Below, piece by piece: positions 28,417 through 36,671 of a stretch of 64,000 bases of DNA. Location of the stretch: positions 58,492 through 122,491 of the forward strand of contig JAMPGU010000004.1 in assembly GCA_023663865.1 (NCBI GenBank), in the 5' to 3' direction. The translations under genes were made by a program, and so were the position numbers. The notes beneath the pieces are model-generated. The model did not search any database and had not been told where the DNA came from. It was given only the letters and a program-made list of their open reading frames with translations. This DNA is from Clostridium sp. Lineage in GTDB: Bacteria > Bacillota > Clostridia > Oscillospirales > Acutalibacteraceae. Each line of letters starts with the position of its first letter. The stretch's first letter is position 1.

Positions 28417-29907
28417 TTATTTACTGATTCCCATAAGAAATGTTTCAACTTTATTAAATAAATAATCAGTTGGTTCTTTTCCTTTACTTTTATCATTAAT
28501 CATATTGATTAAATCTGTATCAGTAATATCAATAATCAACTTATTGTGTTCTCTTAGAACACCAACTGCAGCTTTTAGGGCATTATTGCCAAACCCTTTT
28601 CTTGAAATAATAAATGCAACATTTCTCAATGCTGAGTCAAACAAATATTTTTCAGTAACATAAATTAAGTTTTGTTCAATTTTTTTTGAATAGTTTTTAG
28701 ATTCAAATACAACAAATTTTGTATGATAAAACTGCATTAAAAAACACCAAAATTCTTTTGTGCTTTTTATACTGCACAAAATATCCATTCTAAACATTTT
28801 ATCTTTTGTGCAATATTGGTCTGTTATTTGGGGAAAATCGTTGTCAAATAGATAATTAATTACATCATAGCAAATATCTTCATATTGCTGCGCATACTTC
28901 TTACCTGTTTTACAATTGTTTATCTTATCAATTAGTTCTGCAGAAACTCTATTGCTAGAATTATTCGTTACAGAGCTGGTTGTCTTACCAAAATTAATTA
29001 ATGGTTTAACTTTTGATATGGGGTCTAATGAATAGTATGTATACTTTTGTAATTGGGAAATAAGAAAAGAATCATTTTTGCATAAATACAGTAAGTTCTT
29101 TATATCAAGAATAAATATATTGTTTTCTTTCTCACCTGCCTGCTTAAAATTCTCATCTATGTCACATAGCAAAATAAGACCAAATCTATAATTATTTTTA
29201 TAATTATCATTGTTAATTAGTATTTCTTTATAGTGATTAATTTGGTTTATTGCACCTTCCACTAATTTTATATTACCAAAACGAGAACGATACTGTTTTG
29301 TTTCAAATATATATGTAGTATTATCCTTTTTAGCAGTAATATCTGGTCTTATTGACAAATTTGCATTATATTTTTTCTCTAACTCAATATCTATAAATCC
29401 ACTTTCTTCTAATAAAGGAACATATAGATTTTTTATAACACTCAATTCATTTGAAATTACATCATTACAATTTGAGCTATAAACTAATTTAAAACCATTA
29501 TAAATACTATTGTCAAAAGAACTGAAATTTGAAAAGAAAATGCAAATCTGATTATCAATATGTTTTAAGATATCAGTTGCTCCATTTTCATTATAAGAAT
29601 CAATATTATTTGCAATTATTATATCAAAATCAAGAATTTCAGGAACAGAATCATAAGTGACAACCAAAGTTTTATCATTCATTAAACTATCTTTGAAAAC
29701 TGTTTTTTCATATTGCTTAACTTCAGAAATTTTATCGCAAACTAGAAGCAACATATTATCATTGAAATAACTTGATAAAGCTGATATCACTTTGCTTTTG
29801 CCCAATCCAGTAGCAAGTTGAATAATCATTCTTTTTTCTCCACCACTAATGGCATCCAAAATGCTATTGTACACATCTCTTTGTAATCCATAAAGTTTAT
29901 TGTTCAT
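28417..29907 (-). CDS. Helicase-like ATPase remnant with two restriction-nuclease-like domains
   Basis: 496 residues. The N-terminus has a ResIII-like Walker A (LATGLGKSKVIS), but the DEAD-box position reads IIIANNIDSY and no SF2 C-terminal domain follows. Two PD-(D/E)xK-like sites are visible: RPDITAKKDNTTYIFETKQY at about residues 190-210, and MDILCSIKS...FVVFESKNYSKK at about 390-425. This suggests a DNA-targeting enzyme, perhaps defensive. Start ATG 29907 has GGAG 8-9 bases upstream and overlaps the upstream kinase gene by 11 bases. Confidence 0.6.
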   Translation of the reverse strand: MNNKLYGLQRDVYNSILDAISGGEKRMIIQLATGLGKSKVISALSSYFNDNMLLLVCDKISEVKQYEKTVFKDSLMNDKTLVVTYDSVPEILDFDIIIANNIDSYNENGATDILKHIDNQICIFFSNFSSFDNSIYNGFKLVYSSNCNDVISNELSVIKNLYVPLLEESGFIDIELEKKYNANLSIRPDITAKKDNTTYIFETKQYRSRFGNIKLVEGAINQINHYKEILINNDNYKNNYRFGLILLCDIDENFKQAGEKENNIFILDIKNLLYLCKNDSFLISQLQKYTYYSLDPISKVKPLINFGKTTSSVTNNSSNRVSAELIDKINNCKTGKKYAQQYEDICYDVINYLFDNDFPQITDQYCTKDKMFRMDILCSIKSTKEFWCFLMQFYHTKFVVFESKNYSKKIEQNLIYVTEKYLFDSALRNVAFIISRKGFGNNALKAAVGVLREHNKLIIDITDTDLINMINDKSKGKEPTDYLFNKVETFLMGISK

Positions 29908-30799
29908 AATAGTTTCTCCATTGTTTAATCCAATCCAATTGCTTATCAATAAATTTTTCGTCTATACAGTTCAAACCATATATTTCAACAATAGTTGCCT
30001 GCAACTGAAAATGCCTTAGTGCTATAAAATCATAGAATTGTTTAATAGTAAAATCAATTTGATTATACTTTGAATACTCATTCATAAACCTATGGAAAAT
30101 ATCGGTTGTATGCTGAAACTCATTCTTATCAAAATTGAAATAGTCTGTAGTATCACACATAACTGCAATATCAAATAATTGTGGTGCGAAACAAACTGTA
30201 TCAAAATCTAACATATAGATTGTATTATCTGCTGTCTGTAATAAATTACCTCTGTGCAAATCTCCGTGGCAAAATCCATAAGGCATATCTTTAACACTAT
30301 CCCAAAGTGAATTCCCAATTTCTATGTATTCATTTAATTTTTCATCAGGATAGTGTTTCTTGCGAAGAATGTCTATATACCTATCAACAAAAAATTCTTT
30401 ATTATGAGTAGTTAATTCACCTGAATAGCTACTCATTAATTTGTTCAATTTTCCTACTAACTCACCAATTTTCTCTGCTTTATCATCAAGGTTAGGCTCA
30501 ACTCCGTCAATATATTCATATAAAACAAATAATTGATTCTCATATATAAAATGTGGTAAGTTGTCTTTAGTTCTTATGATTTTAGGTATAGGAAAACCAT
30601 TTTTAATAAGATGCTTATGAATGTCTATCGACTGAATAGCTGTATCTGAAAAAGCATTATCTATCATTTTAAGAAAATGCTTTTTATTACCACTATTTAC
30701 AAGATATGAAACACAACCACCTTTACGATTAATGGTTATTGAGTTCATATTTATATTATAGTTTTTCTGTAATAGTTCTAAAATATTTGTATCATTCAT
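29897..30799 (-). CDS. APH-fold kinase, 3 of 3
   Basis: 300-residue phosphotransferase with CHGDLHRGNLLQ as catalytic loop (HGDxxxxN, fully canonical) and YMLDFDTVCFAPQLFD as metal motif. The N-lobe includes KGGCVSYLVNSGNKKHFLK. Its canonical motifs make it the most likely active member of the three. It sits 18 bases downstream of the DinB-like gene. Confidence 0.78.
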   Translation of the reverse strand: MNDTNILELLQKNYNINMNSITINRKGGCVSYLVNSGNKKHFLKMIDNAFSDTAIQSIDIHKHLIKNGFPIPKIIRTKDNLPHFIYENQLFVLYEYIDGVEPNLDDKAEKIGELVGKLNKLMSSYSGELTTHNKEFFVDRYIDILRKKHYPDEKLNEYIEIGNSLWDSVKDMPYGFCHGDLHRGNLLQTADNTIYMLDFDTVCFAPQLFDIAVMCDTTDYFNFDKNEFQHTTDIFHRFMNEYSKYNQIDFTIKQFYDFIALRHFQLQATIVEIYGLNCIDEKFIDKQLDWIKQWRNYYEQ

Positions 30800-30817
30800 T
30801 TCAATTTCTGTTATCTA

Positions 30818-31330
30818 TTATTCAAACAAATCGTGTACAAAATCCTTTTCTCTTGCAGACACATACGGCCAATTGCCTGTGTTATTTATAGTCATTGCAT
30901 TCACATTGCCAAGATGAAAAGAAGTATGTCTGAATTGCCCTAAAATACATTCAAATCTTGATTTGTTATCACAATTTTCAACCACTTCATTTAGTTTATA
31001 TTCGGTTAAGGTTTCAAGATAATCAGCCGTTTTTGATTTTATAATTTCAAAATAATTCAACAAATCATCTTGTTTGACTAGAATATCGGATTTAATATCT
31101 AACGAATGCAAATTTTCACAGTGAAAATTTGCACCTACAAAGTTTTCAGGTGTACAGCACCAATAATCAAACCAATACATTGAATGATAAATGTGTTTCC
31201 AAAGTGGCTGATTATATAACTCCCTATTCAAATCACAAGTTAATATAGTTCTGCGAAAATTATCCATTAGTCCGTATGTCATATCTCTTATAACATCTGA
31301 CATATCAGAATGATTTATATATCTTTCCAT
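30818..31330 (-). CDS. DinB-like four-helix protein
   Basis: 170 residues with the DinB/YfiT pattern: a first histidine in LWKHIYHSMYWFDYW and the later pair in GQFRHTSFHLGNVNAM. These would bind a metal in a four-helix bundle. Members include bacillithiol or mycothiol S-transferases and uncharacterised damage-linked proteins. It is read with the Fic pair upstream and the kinase downstream. Confidence 0.65.
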   Translation of the reverse strand: MERYINHSDMSDVIRDMTYGLMDNFRRTILTCDLNRELYNQPLWKHIYHSMYWFDYWCCTPENFVGANFHCENLHSLDIKSDILVKQDDLLNYFEIIKSKTADYLETLTEYKLNEVVENCDNKSRFECILGQFRHTSFHLGNVNAMTINNTGNWPYVSAREKDFVHDLFE

Positions 31331-31348
31331 AACTTCACTCTCATTTCA

Positions 31349-32056
31349 TCACTCGATATATTCGTGTTTGGTTGGTGTATAATCAGATTTATATTTCTCG
31401 TATTTTTCATTTTTAGTTGTGTCAACATCAGTTACGACATCATAATCAATAGGCTCGGTGCAGATTGCGTCAAGTAAAATCTTTTCCAAATGCTCATATT
31501 CTGAATACTCACCAAGACTTGCAAGCACAAATGAATCACGGACATATCCTGCACTTTCCACCATAAGAATTTGGTCAAAATAGTAGCCGTAATGCTCAAT
31601 GAAAAATGTCATCATCATTACAGTTGTTCTTGTGTTACCCTCACGAAACGGATGCACCTGCCACAATGCTGGGAATAATCTTGCAATCTGCTTGGCAAAA
31701 TTTTCTCTGCTGAGTTTATTCCATTCAACCTTATTGATATTGTCCCAAGCATTGTCTAAATCCGTTTCAATATTAACGCAATCCGAATACCAAACACTCT
31801 GACCTGCCAACAATTCTTCACGCTTTTTAATATTAATTTTTCTGTACTGTCCTGCCCACTCGTAAACATCACCAAAAAGAAACTTGTGAATAAAACAAAA
31901 GCCGCCGGATGAAAAATCGTCAAAGCCATTTTCATACAGCAGCATCATATTCGCACGGGATAATTCAGCCTCAGCCAAATCAAGTTCCTTTTCATTTGTG
32001 ATACCAAGTAAATTCTTTAGGACTGCACTGTTTCCAATCAAGTACAAATCATTCAT
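31349..32056 (-). CDS. Fic domain protein (toxin-like adenylyltransferase)
   Basis: 235 residues. The Fic motif is HPFREGNTRTTV, so the catalytic His, Phe, Glu, Gly, Asn and first Arg are present, but the final Arg of HxFx(D/E)GNxRxxR is valine. Fic proteins transfer AMP to target tyrosine/threonine residues. The flap and N-terminal helices look complete. The start overlaps the antitoxin-like gene by 4 bases (ATGA), the usual vbhA-vbhT arrangement. Confidence 0.85.
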   Translation of the reverse strand: MNDLYLIGNSAVLKNLLGITNEKELDLAEAELSRANMMLLYENGFDDFSSGGFCFIHKFLFGDVYEWAGQYRKINIKKREELLAGQSVWYSDCVNIETDLDNAWDNINKVEWNKLSRENFAKQIARLFPALWQVHPFREGNTRTTVMMMTFFIEHYGYYFDQILMVESAGYVRDSFVLASLGEYSEYEHLEKILLDAICTEPIDYDVVTDVDTTKNEKYEKYKSDYTPTKHEYIE

Positions 32057-32238
32057 TGTGATATCCTCTTATGCTTTTGTATTAACATTGTCTTCATTTG
32101 AGTGCCTGTGATTTCACCCTTTGCCCATTTGCTTGAAAGCTCTTTGGCAAATTCTGTTACAGGCACGCCCTCTATTTTGTTTAATGTATCTGCTACCATT
32201 ACAGCAGTTCGTCTTTTTGTTTCAACCTGTGGTGACAA
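32053..32238 (-). CDS. VbhA-like Fic antitoxin
   Basis: 61 residues ending in the antitoxin_VbhA pattern NKIEGVPVTEF...WAKGEITGTQM. The inhibitory helix normally carries (S/T)xxxE(G/N); here the Glu-Gly pair is kept but the position four residues before the Glu is leucine, with Thr one residue earlier. The start is taken as TTG at 32238 because GGAG lies 8 bases upstream; the in-frame GTG at 32247 is 1 base from that site. It precedes and overlaps the Fic gene. Confidence 0.72.
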   Translation of the reverse strand: MSPQVETKRRTAVMVADTLNKIEGVPVTEFAKELSSKWAKGEITGTQMKTMLIQKHKRISQ

Positions 32239-32299
32239 TCCAATCACTCCTTCTACTAATATAGTTTACCATATCTGATTTGATATTACAACAAGTAAA

Positions 32300-33301
32300 T
32301 TACTTTACACCAATTCGCATGCGATGGCAAAAATAGATATCAAATTCACTATTACCATAAATTGATTTTATCTTTTTCTCAAATAACTCAATATCATTTT
32401 CAATTAAATCAGGCTGTGTTTTCAAAATAGTTTGCAAGCCACCCTGACTTAGTGCAATGCCGATAAATCTGTCTGCATTGCATTTTTCTTTTTTCATAAA
32501 AACAACTTCTCTGCAATATCTGAAATAACCACTTTGCTTGATATTTTGCAAATGCTTATCCTTATTCCAACGCTGAAAGGTTTTGAAAATATCCTTGTTT
32601 TCAAGTTCAATAAATCTGACCTTGTTGAGTAGATTTGAATATGCTAATTCTGCCTCTAAACTGCACACAGGCGGCCAATCACAATCTACTGTTGCAAATA
32701 CTCCATTTGGTTTCAAAATACGATTAACCTCTGCTAAAGTATCCGTAGGATTCATCCAATGAAATGACTGCGAACAGATAACAATATCTGTTGAATTTTC
32801 GGGCAAGGTTGTGTTGTCGGAATATGCTTTGATAAAAGATATGTTATTACTTTTTTGCTTTGCGATGGACAGCATTTCGTCATTAGGATCAATGCCGATT
32901 ATGTTATCACTCTTGCCAATCCAAGCTAAAGTTGATAAGCCTGTTCCACAACCTAAGTCAATGATTTGATTAGGTTTGTGTTCAAGATAATTCAGTACTA
33001 AATTACAAGCAGTATCAGGAATGGTCGGTCTGCTGTTTTCATAAAGCTGAGCAAAGCCTAAAAAGCGATTTGAGTTAATCTTGTCATCCTGAATATCAAT
33101 CAGCTTGTTATCAGTTATGAGTGAATTTATTGAAATATCAAAAATATTTGAAATCAGTTTTAGTGTATCCACATTCGGTATAGTTTCACCATTCTCCCAG
33201 CGAGATACTGCCTGTCTTGTAACAAACAGTTTCTTTGCCATTTCATCTTGAGTAAGATTATTGTTCTTTCTTAAATTAAGCAGTATATCCTTAAATTCCA
33301 T
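32300..33301 (-). CDS. XRE-type HTH fused to SAM methyltransferase
   Basis: 333 residues. Residues 1-65 form an XRE helix-turn-helix (LTQDEMAKKLFVTRQAVSRW). From about 85 a class I methyltransferase follows, with motif I IIDLGCGTGLST, an acidic IGIDPND and ICSQSFHWMNP. The fusion suggests either a regulator with a sensory methyltransferase-fold domain or a small-molecule methyltransferase that controls its own gene. Start ATG 33301 has AGGTG upstream and a promoter at 33318-33345. Confidence 0.75.
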   Translation of the reverse strand: MEFKDILLNLRKNNNLTQDEMAKKLFVTRQAVSRWENGETIPNVDTLKLISNIFDISINSLITDNKLIDIQDDKINSNRFLGFAQLYENSRPTIPDTACNLVLNYLEHKPNQIIDLGCGTGLSTLAWIGKSDNIIGIDPNDEMLSIAKQKSNNISFIKAYSDNTTLPENSTDIVICSQSFHWMNPTDTLAEVNRILKPNGVFATVDCDWPPVCSLEAELAYSNLLNKVRFIELENKDIFKTFQRWNKDKHLQNIKQSGYFRYCREVVFMKKEKCNADRFIGIALSQGGLQTILKTQPDLIENDIELFEKKIKSIYGNSEFDIYFCHRMRIGVK

Positions 33302-33317
33302 ATTATCACCTGATTTC

Positions 33318-33345
33318 ATTATACAGGATAATCTCAATATGTAAA
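33318..33345 (-). promoter_or_regulatory. Promoter of the XRE-methyltransferase gene
   Basis: Minus strand TTTACA (33345-33340), a 16-bp spacer and TATAAT (33323-33318). The predicted leader is only about 10 bases and consists mostly of the ribosome site. Confidence 0.6.
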
Positions 33346-33420
33346 GCAACTGTTTGTTGCTATAAGCAATTATATCCTTGACTTTTTGCACAAATATTGA
33401 CATAAAATGTTGTTTAAAAA

Positions 33421-33536
33421 GTCGAAAATAAAAAATATTTCAAAAAATTCTGTTACCTTTTACATTTTTCGACACTTATATATTAGAAGGTTGTCAACAC
33501 CTAATTTTCGCTAAAATGATACATTTTTGTCGAAAA
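33421..33536. promoter_or_regulatory. Three GTCGAAAA boxes in a divergent intergenic region
   Basis: The octamer GTCGAAAA occurs at 33421-33428 (plus), 33466-33473 (minus, read TTTTCGAC) and 33529-33536 (plus). The last is inside the palindrome CATTTTTGTCGAAAAAATG (33522-33540). The boxes lie between the XRE-methyltransferase promoter and the TIR-like gene; a possible -10 TATAAT for the latter is at 33569-33574. Operator function is inferred. Confidence 0.4.
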
Positions 33537-33608
33537 AATGTGCAGTTTTGTATTTACTATTGACTTATTATAATGATTAATTCAATATAGGTTGTAAGGG
33601 GTGATTGA

Positions 33609-34601
33609 ATGGATATAAAAGTTATCTGCAATGAAGACAATCAAAGAATAAAGCAAATTGAATTAGCTATCAAAATAGCTAATGGTGTTCAGAATTGTTA
33701 TAATTATATTCTTGAGTATGAAGATTTAGATGAAATAAGTGAGTTGAAAATACCATTAAATTGGAGTATGTTTAAAAAATCTTATGTTAGTGATGGAATT
33801 TTTAGAATCTATATTACAGAAAGAAAATTTTCAGATAATTGGTTTTCTCACGAAGAAAGAGATTTCGCTATAATAACAATTTGTGATTGGGAGGAAAATT
33901 TTTCACCACCAGCATTGCGATGTTATTTGATTTATCAGATTGCACAATCATCTTTGAATTTTTCTGCAGATATAAATGAAGAAATGGAAATGAGGATGGT
34001 TCATAATCATTCTGAAGGTTGTCTTTTTGATTTTTGTCAACACAAGCCAGATATTAAACTTGGTATGATATCTGGCTCAATATGTTCAAATTGCAGAGGA
34101 ACATTTAAAAGATATGGGGTCGACGAAGCAGTTATTAATGCTGTTGAGCAATTGATTAGTTTTGTAAGATTAGAAACCATCGGAAAGCCAATGTTAATTA
34201 ATTTTAATCAAGCTTTCATTGTAATGCGTTTTACGGAGAATGATGAAAATGATCATGCATATAAGTATGGAATTGTTCCTGCATTAAATGATTTAGGGAT
34301 TGATTACTACAGAGCAGACAATGAAATTTTATCACAACAGATTTTAAGCCAAGTTATAAATTCTATTGAAAAAAGCAGATATGTAATAATTAAAGTTGAC
34401 ACAGATAATTTGAATGTTTATTTTGAGTTGGGATTAGCTATGGGATTGGGTAAGGAAGTATTGTTAATTTCGGAGCGAGGTAAGATAAGCAATTTACCAA
34501 CTGACTTAAATAATTTTGAATGTCTTACATATTATGAGGGTAACTATGAAGAATTAAAACGAAATATTATACAATTTTTCAAAGATAATTACCATTATTA
34601 A
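33609..34601 (+). CDS. Zinc-site protein with C-terminal TIR/deoxyribosyltransferase-like domain
   Basis: 330 residues. The N-terminal two thirds are unrecognised apart from a metal-like cluster at about residues 137-168 (HNHSEGCLFDFCQHK, then ICSNCRG). From about residue 200 the fold pattern is that of nucleoside 2-deoxyribosyltransferase/TIR-like domains: AFIVMRFTEND, then IVPALNDLGIDYYRAD, then LNVYFELGLAMGLGKEVLLI with a candidate catalytic Glu. This architecture suggests an effector that cleaves a nucleotide or NAD. AAGGGG lies upstream. It is first of three plus-strand genes of defence-like type. Confidence 0.6.
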   Translation: MDIKVICNEDNQRIKQIELAIKIANGVQNCYNYILEYEDLDEISELKIPLNWSMFKKSYVSDGIFRIYITERKFSDNWFSHEERDFAIITICDWEENFSPPALRCYLIYQIAQSSLNFSADINEEMEMRMVHNHSEGCLFDFCQHKPDIKLGMISGSICSNCRGTFKRYGVDEAVINAVEQLISFVRLETIGKPMLINFNQAFIVMRFTENDENDHAYKYGIVPALNDLGIDYYRADNEILSQQILSQVINSIEKSRYVIIKVDTDNLNVYFELGLAMGLGKEVLLISERGKISNLPTDLNNFECLTYYEGNYEELKRNIIQFFKDNYHY

Positions 34602-34725
34602 AACAATATTTACATTTTATTATTGATAAAAAACAGAATGGAAGATTATAAAAAAAGCTGATACAAAATGAAAAAATCCCATTAAAAAAACAAAAAGACT
34701 ATAAAGATAATAAGGTAATAATGAA

Positions 34726-35661
34726 ATGGAAGGAAAAGTAATATATCATTATTGTAGCTTGGATAGTTTTATTTCAATAATAAAAAATTCTACTTTGCGT
34801 TTAACTAATATATCTAAATCAAATGATGATGCGGAAATAACATACTGTATGGATTGTTTTCAGACAGCTTTATTATCCGCTTGCGAAAAATTCAAAAAAC
34901 TCAATCCTAATAATAATGCTTTCAGTAAATTCTATGATATGTCTAATATTGAATTGCGTGTAAATGAAGCAATAAAAAATAATTCACTTACATATTATGT
35001 TTTTTGTTTTTCTGAAAGCAAAGATTTACTTAGTCAATGGAGAGGATATGCAGATAATGGCAAAGGTGTTGCAATTGGATTTTATAGTACTGCATTTGAA
35101 AAATTAAACAATGAAAATTTCAGTTTTGGAAAAGTTAAATATAATATATATGAAAAACAGGACGAGATTGTTAATTCTACTATTGAAAGACTTAAAAAGG
35201 CTAAAAATAATACCGAAACAGAATATGAAAATATAATTAATAGTATTATTACAAAAATGGTATACGAAGCTGTTTTTTATAAAAACAATGCTTTCCAAGA
35301 GGAAAAAGAGTGGCGATTAGTTTATTATCCATTTGGAAATATAATAAATTTAAATCGGAAACACGGTTATCGAGATATAGTAAGAAATGAAATTTTTTAT
35401 GATAAGATGATAGAAACTAAAGAATATAAAACAATTGCTAATAATTTTATTAGAAACTCTATCTCATTCTTTTATAGAAATAATAAAATCATTTCTTATA
35501 TTGATATTAATTTTTCAAACCATACAGATTGGATAATTCCTAGTATTATTCTTGGACCAAAATGTTATAATGATGATCTTGACTTAAGGCTTTTTCTTGC
35601 ATGTAACGGTATAAACATAACGAATATAAAGATTGAAAAATCAAAAGCTACATACAGATAG
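34726..35661 (+). CDS. DUF2971 domain protein
   Basis: 311 residues with the DUF2971 hallmarks: YHYCSLDSFISIIKNSTLRLTN at the start (first 20 residues quoted in part), FCFSESKDLLSQWRGYADN in the middle and FQEEKEWRLVYYPFG later. The family is of unknown function and is frequent next to abortive-infection and TIR genes, which fits this context. It is separated by 124 bases from the gene before and 57 bases from the receiver-TIR gene after. Confidence 0.75.
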   Translation: MEGKVIYHYCSLDSFISIIKNSTLRLTNISKSNDDAEITYCMDCFQTALLSACEKFKKLNPNNNAFSKFYDMSNIELRVNEAIKNNSLTYYVFCFSESKDLLSQWRGYADNGKGVAIGFYSTAFEKLNNENFSFGKVKYNIYEKQDEIVNSTIERLKKAKNNTETEYENIINSIITKMVYEAVFYKNNAFQEEKEWRLVYYPFGNIINLNRKHGYRDIVRNEIFYDKMIETKEYKTIANNFIRNSISFFYRNNKIISYIDINFSNHTDWIIPSIILGPKCYNDDLDLRLFLACNGINITNIKIEKSKATYR

Positions 35662-35718
35662 ATTTTTTATATCATAGCTCAATTGGCTTATAATATAAAA
35701 AAACGAGGATAAATATTA

Positions 35719-36612
35719 ATGAGAATTACATACAAGATTTTAATTTGTGATGATAATAATCATTACATCAAGCGATTGCAAGAGGCATTAAGTGAAATTA
35801 ACTTAAATATAAATAATTTTTATTTTGAGACATATATTGCAACAACTCCATCAGAGTGTCTTTCAAAAATTCAAGAAAATATATATGACATTATTCTGCT
35901 GGATGTATGTATAAATAGTAGTAACAAAAAAAATAAAACAACATCAGATTTGATTAGAGATTCCATAAACGCCGAATACTATGGACCTGAACTTTATAAT
36001 CAAATATTAAAAGTAAATCCTGATATTAAAATATTTGTAGTTTCAAATCTAAACATAAAAACTTTGCGAACATTGTTCAATGGCGCTCCTTTAGAGTATT
36101 TTAATAAACATCATTCTTTTGTTCAACAAATTGTACAATGTATAAAAAACTATTTTGATACAGGTAAAGAGCGAATATACAACAATGCTTTTATAGTCCA
36201 CGGACATAATAAAGTGATGCGAACTTCTGTTGAAAATTTTATAAAGTCGCGAGGATTGAACTCAATAGATTTATTTAGCAATTCAACAGGAGGTATACAA
36301 TCCGTCTTTGATGCTCTAAATAACTGCACTAACACTGCTGAATGTGCTATAATTTTGCTATCAGCAGATGATATTATACTAACAAAAGATAATTTAGAAT
36401 TTGTTTATCGTGCTCGGCAAAATGTAATATTTGAAATGGGTCTGTTTGCTGGACATTTAGGTAGAGATAAAGTGATTGTTTTATATGAAAAACACAGTAA
36501 ATTTGAATTCCCTTCTGATATTAATGGTGTATTTTATATTGAGTATGATGAATCTGAAAATTGGAAAGAATTATTATCTAATAGTTTGCAAAAAATCGGA
36601 TTTAATATATAA
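35719..36612 (+). CDS. Response-regulator receiver fused to CAP12/Pycsar-type TIR domain
   Basis: 297 residues. Residues 5-145 form a receiver domain with the acidic pair D11-D12, phosphoacceptor D62 (IILLDVCIN), a switch Ser in VVSNLN and Lys130. Residues 155-295 match the TIR-like nucleotide-binding domain of CBASS Cap12 and Pycsar effectors: AFIVHGHN, IILLSADD, RARQNVIFEMGLFAGHLGRD with E239, and FPSDINGVFYIEYDES. Known relatives degrade NAD when triggered. A receiver in place of a STING or cyclic-nucleotide sensor suggests phosphorelay control. No histidine kinase is adjacent. GAGG precedes the ATG. Confidence 0.8.
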   Translation: MRITYKILICDDNNHYIKRLQEALSEINLNINNFYFETYIATTPSECLSKIQENIYDIILLDVCINSSNKKNKTTSDLIRDSINAEYYGPELYNQILKVNPDIKIFVVSNLNIKTLRTLFNGAPLEYFNKHHSFVQQIVQCIKNYFDTGKERIYNNAFIVHGHNKVMRTSVENFIKSRGLNSIDLFSNSTGGIQSVFDALNNCTNTAECAIILLSADDIILTKDNLEFVYRARQNVIFEMGLFAGHLGRDKVIVLYEKHSKFEFPSDINGVFYIEYDESENWKELLSNSLQKIGFNI

Positions 36613-36636
36613 TTTACAATCTCAAACATAAAAAAC

Positions 36637-36665
36637 TTGACACAAGTAACAAAGAGCGTTAATAT
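36637..36665 (+). promoter_or_regulatory. Consensus promoter with no downstream protein gene
   Basis: TTGACA at 36637-36642, a 17-bp spacer and TAATAT at 36660-36665. It starts just after the receiver-TIR gene and points at a region that ends in a terminator at 36789-36827 without a convincing reading frame. Confidence 0.7.
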
Positions 36666-36671
36666 AAGAAC

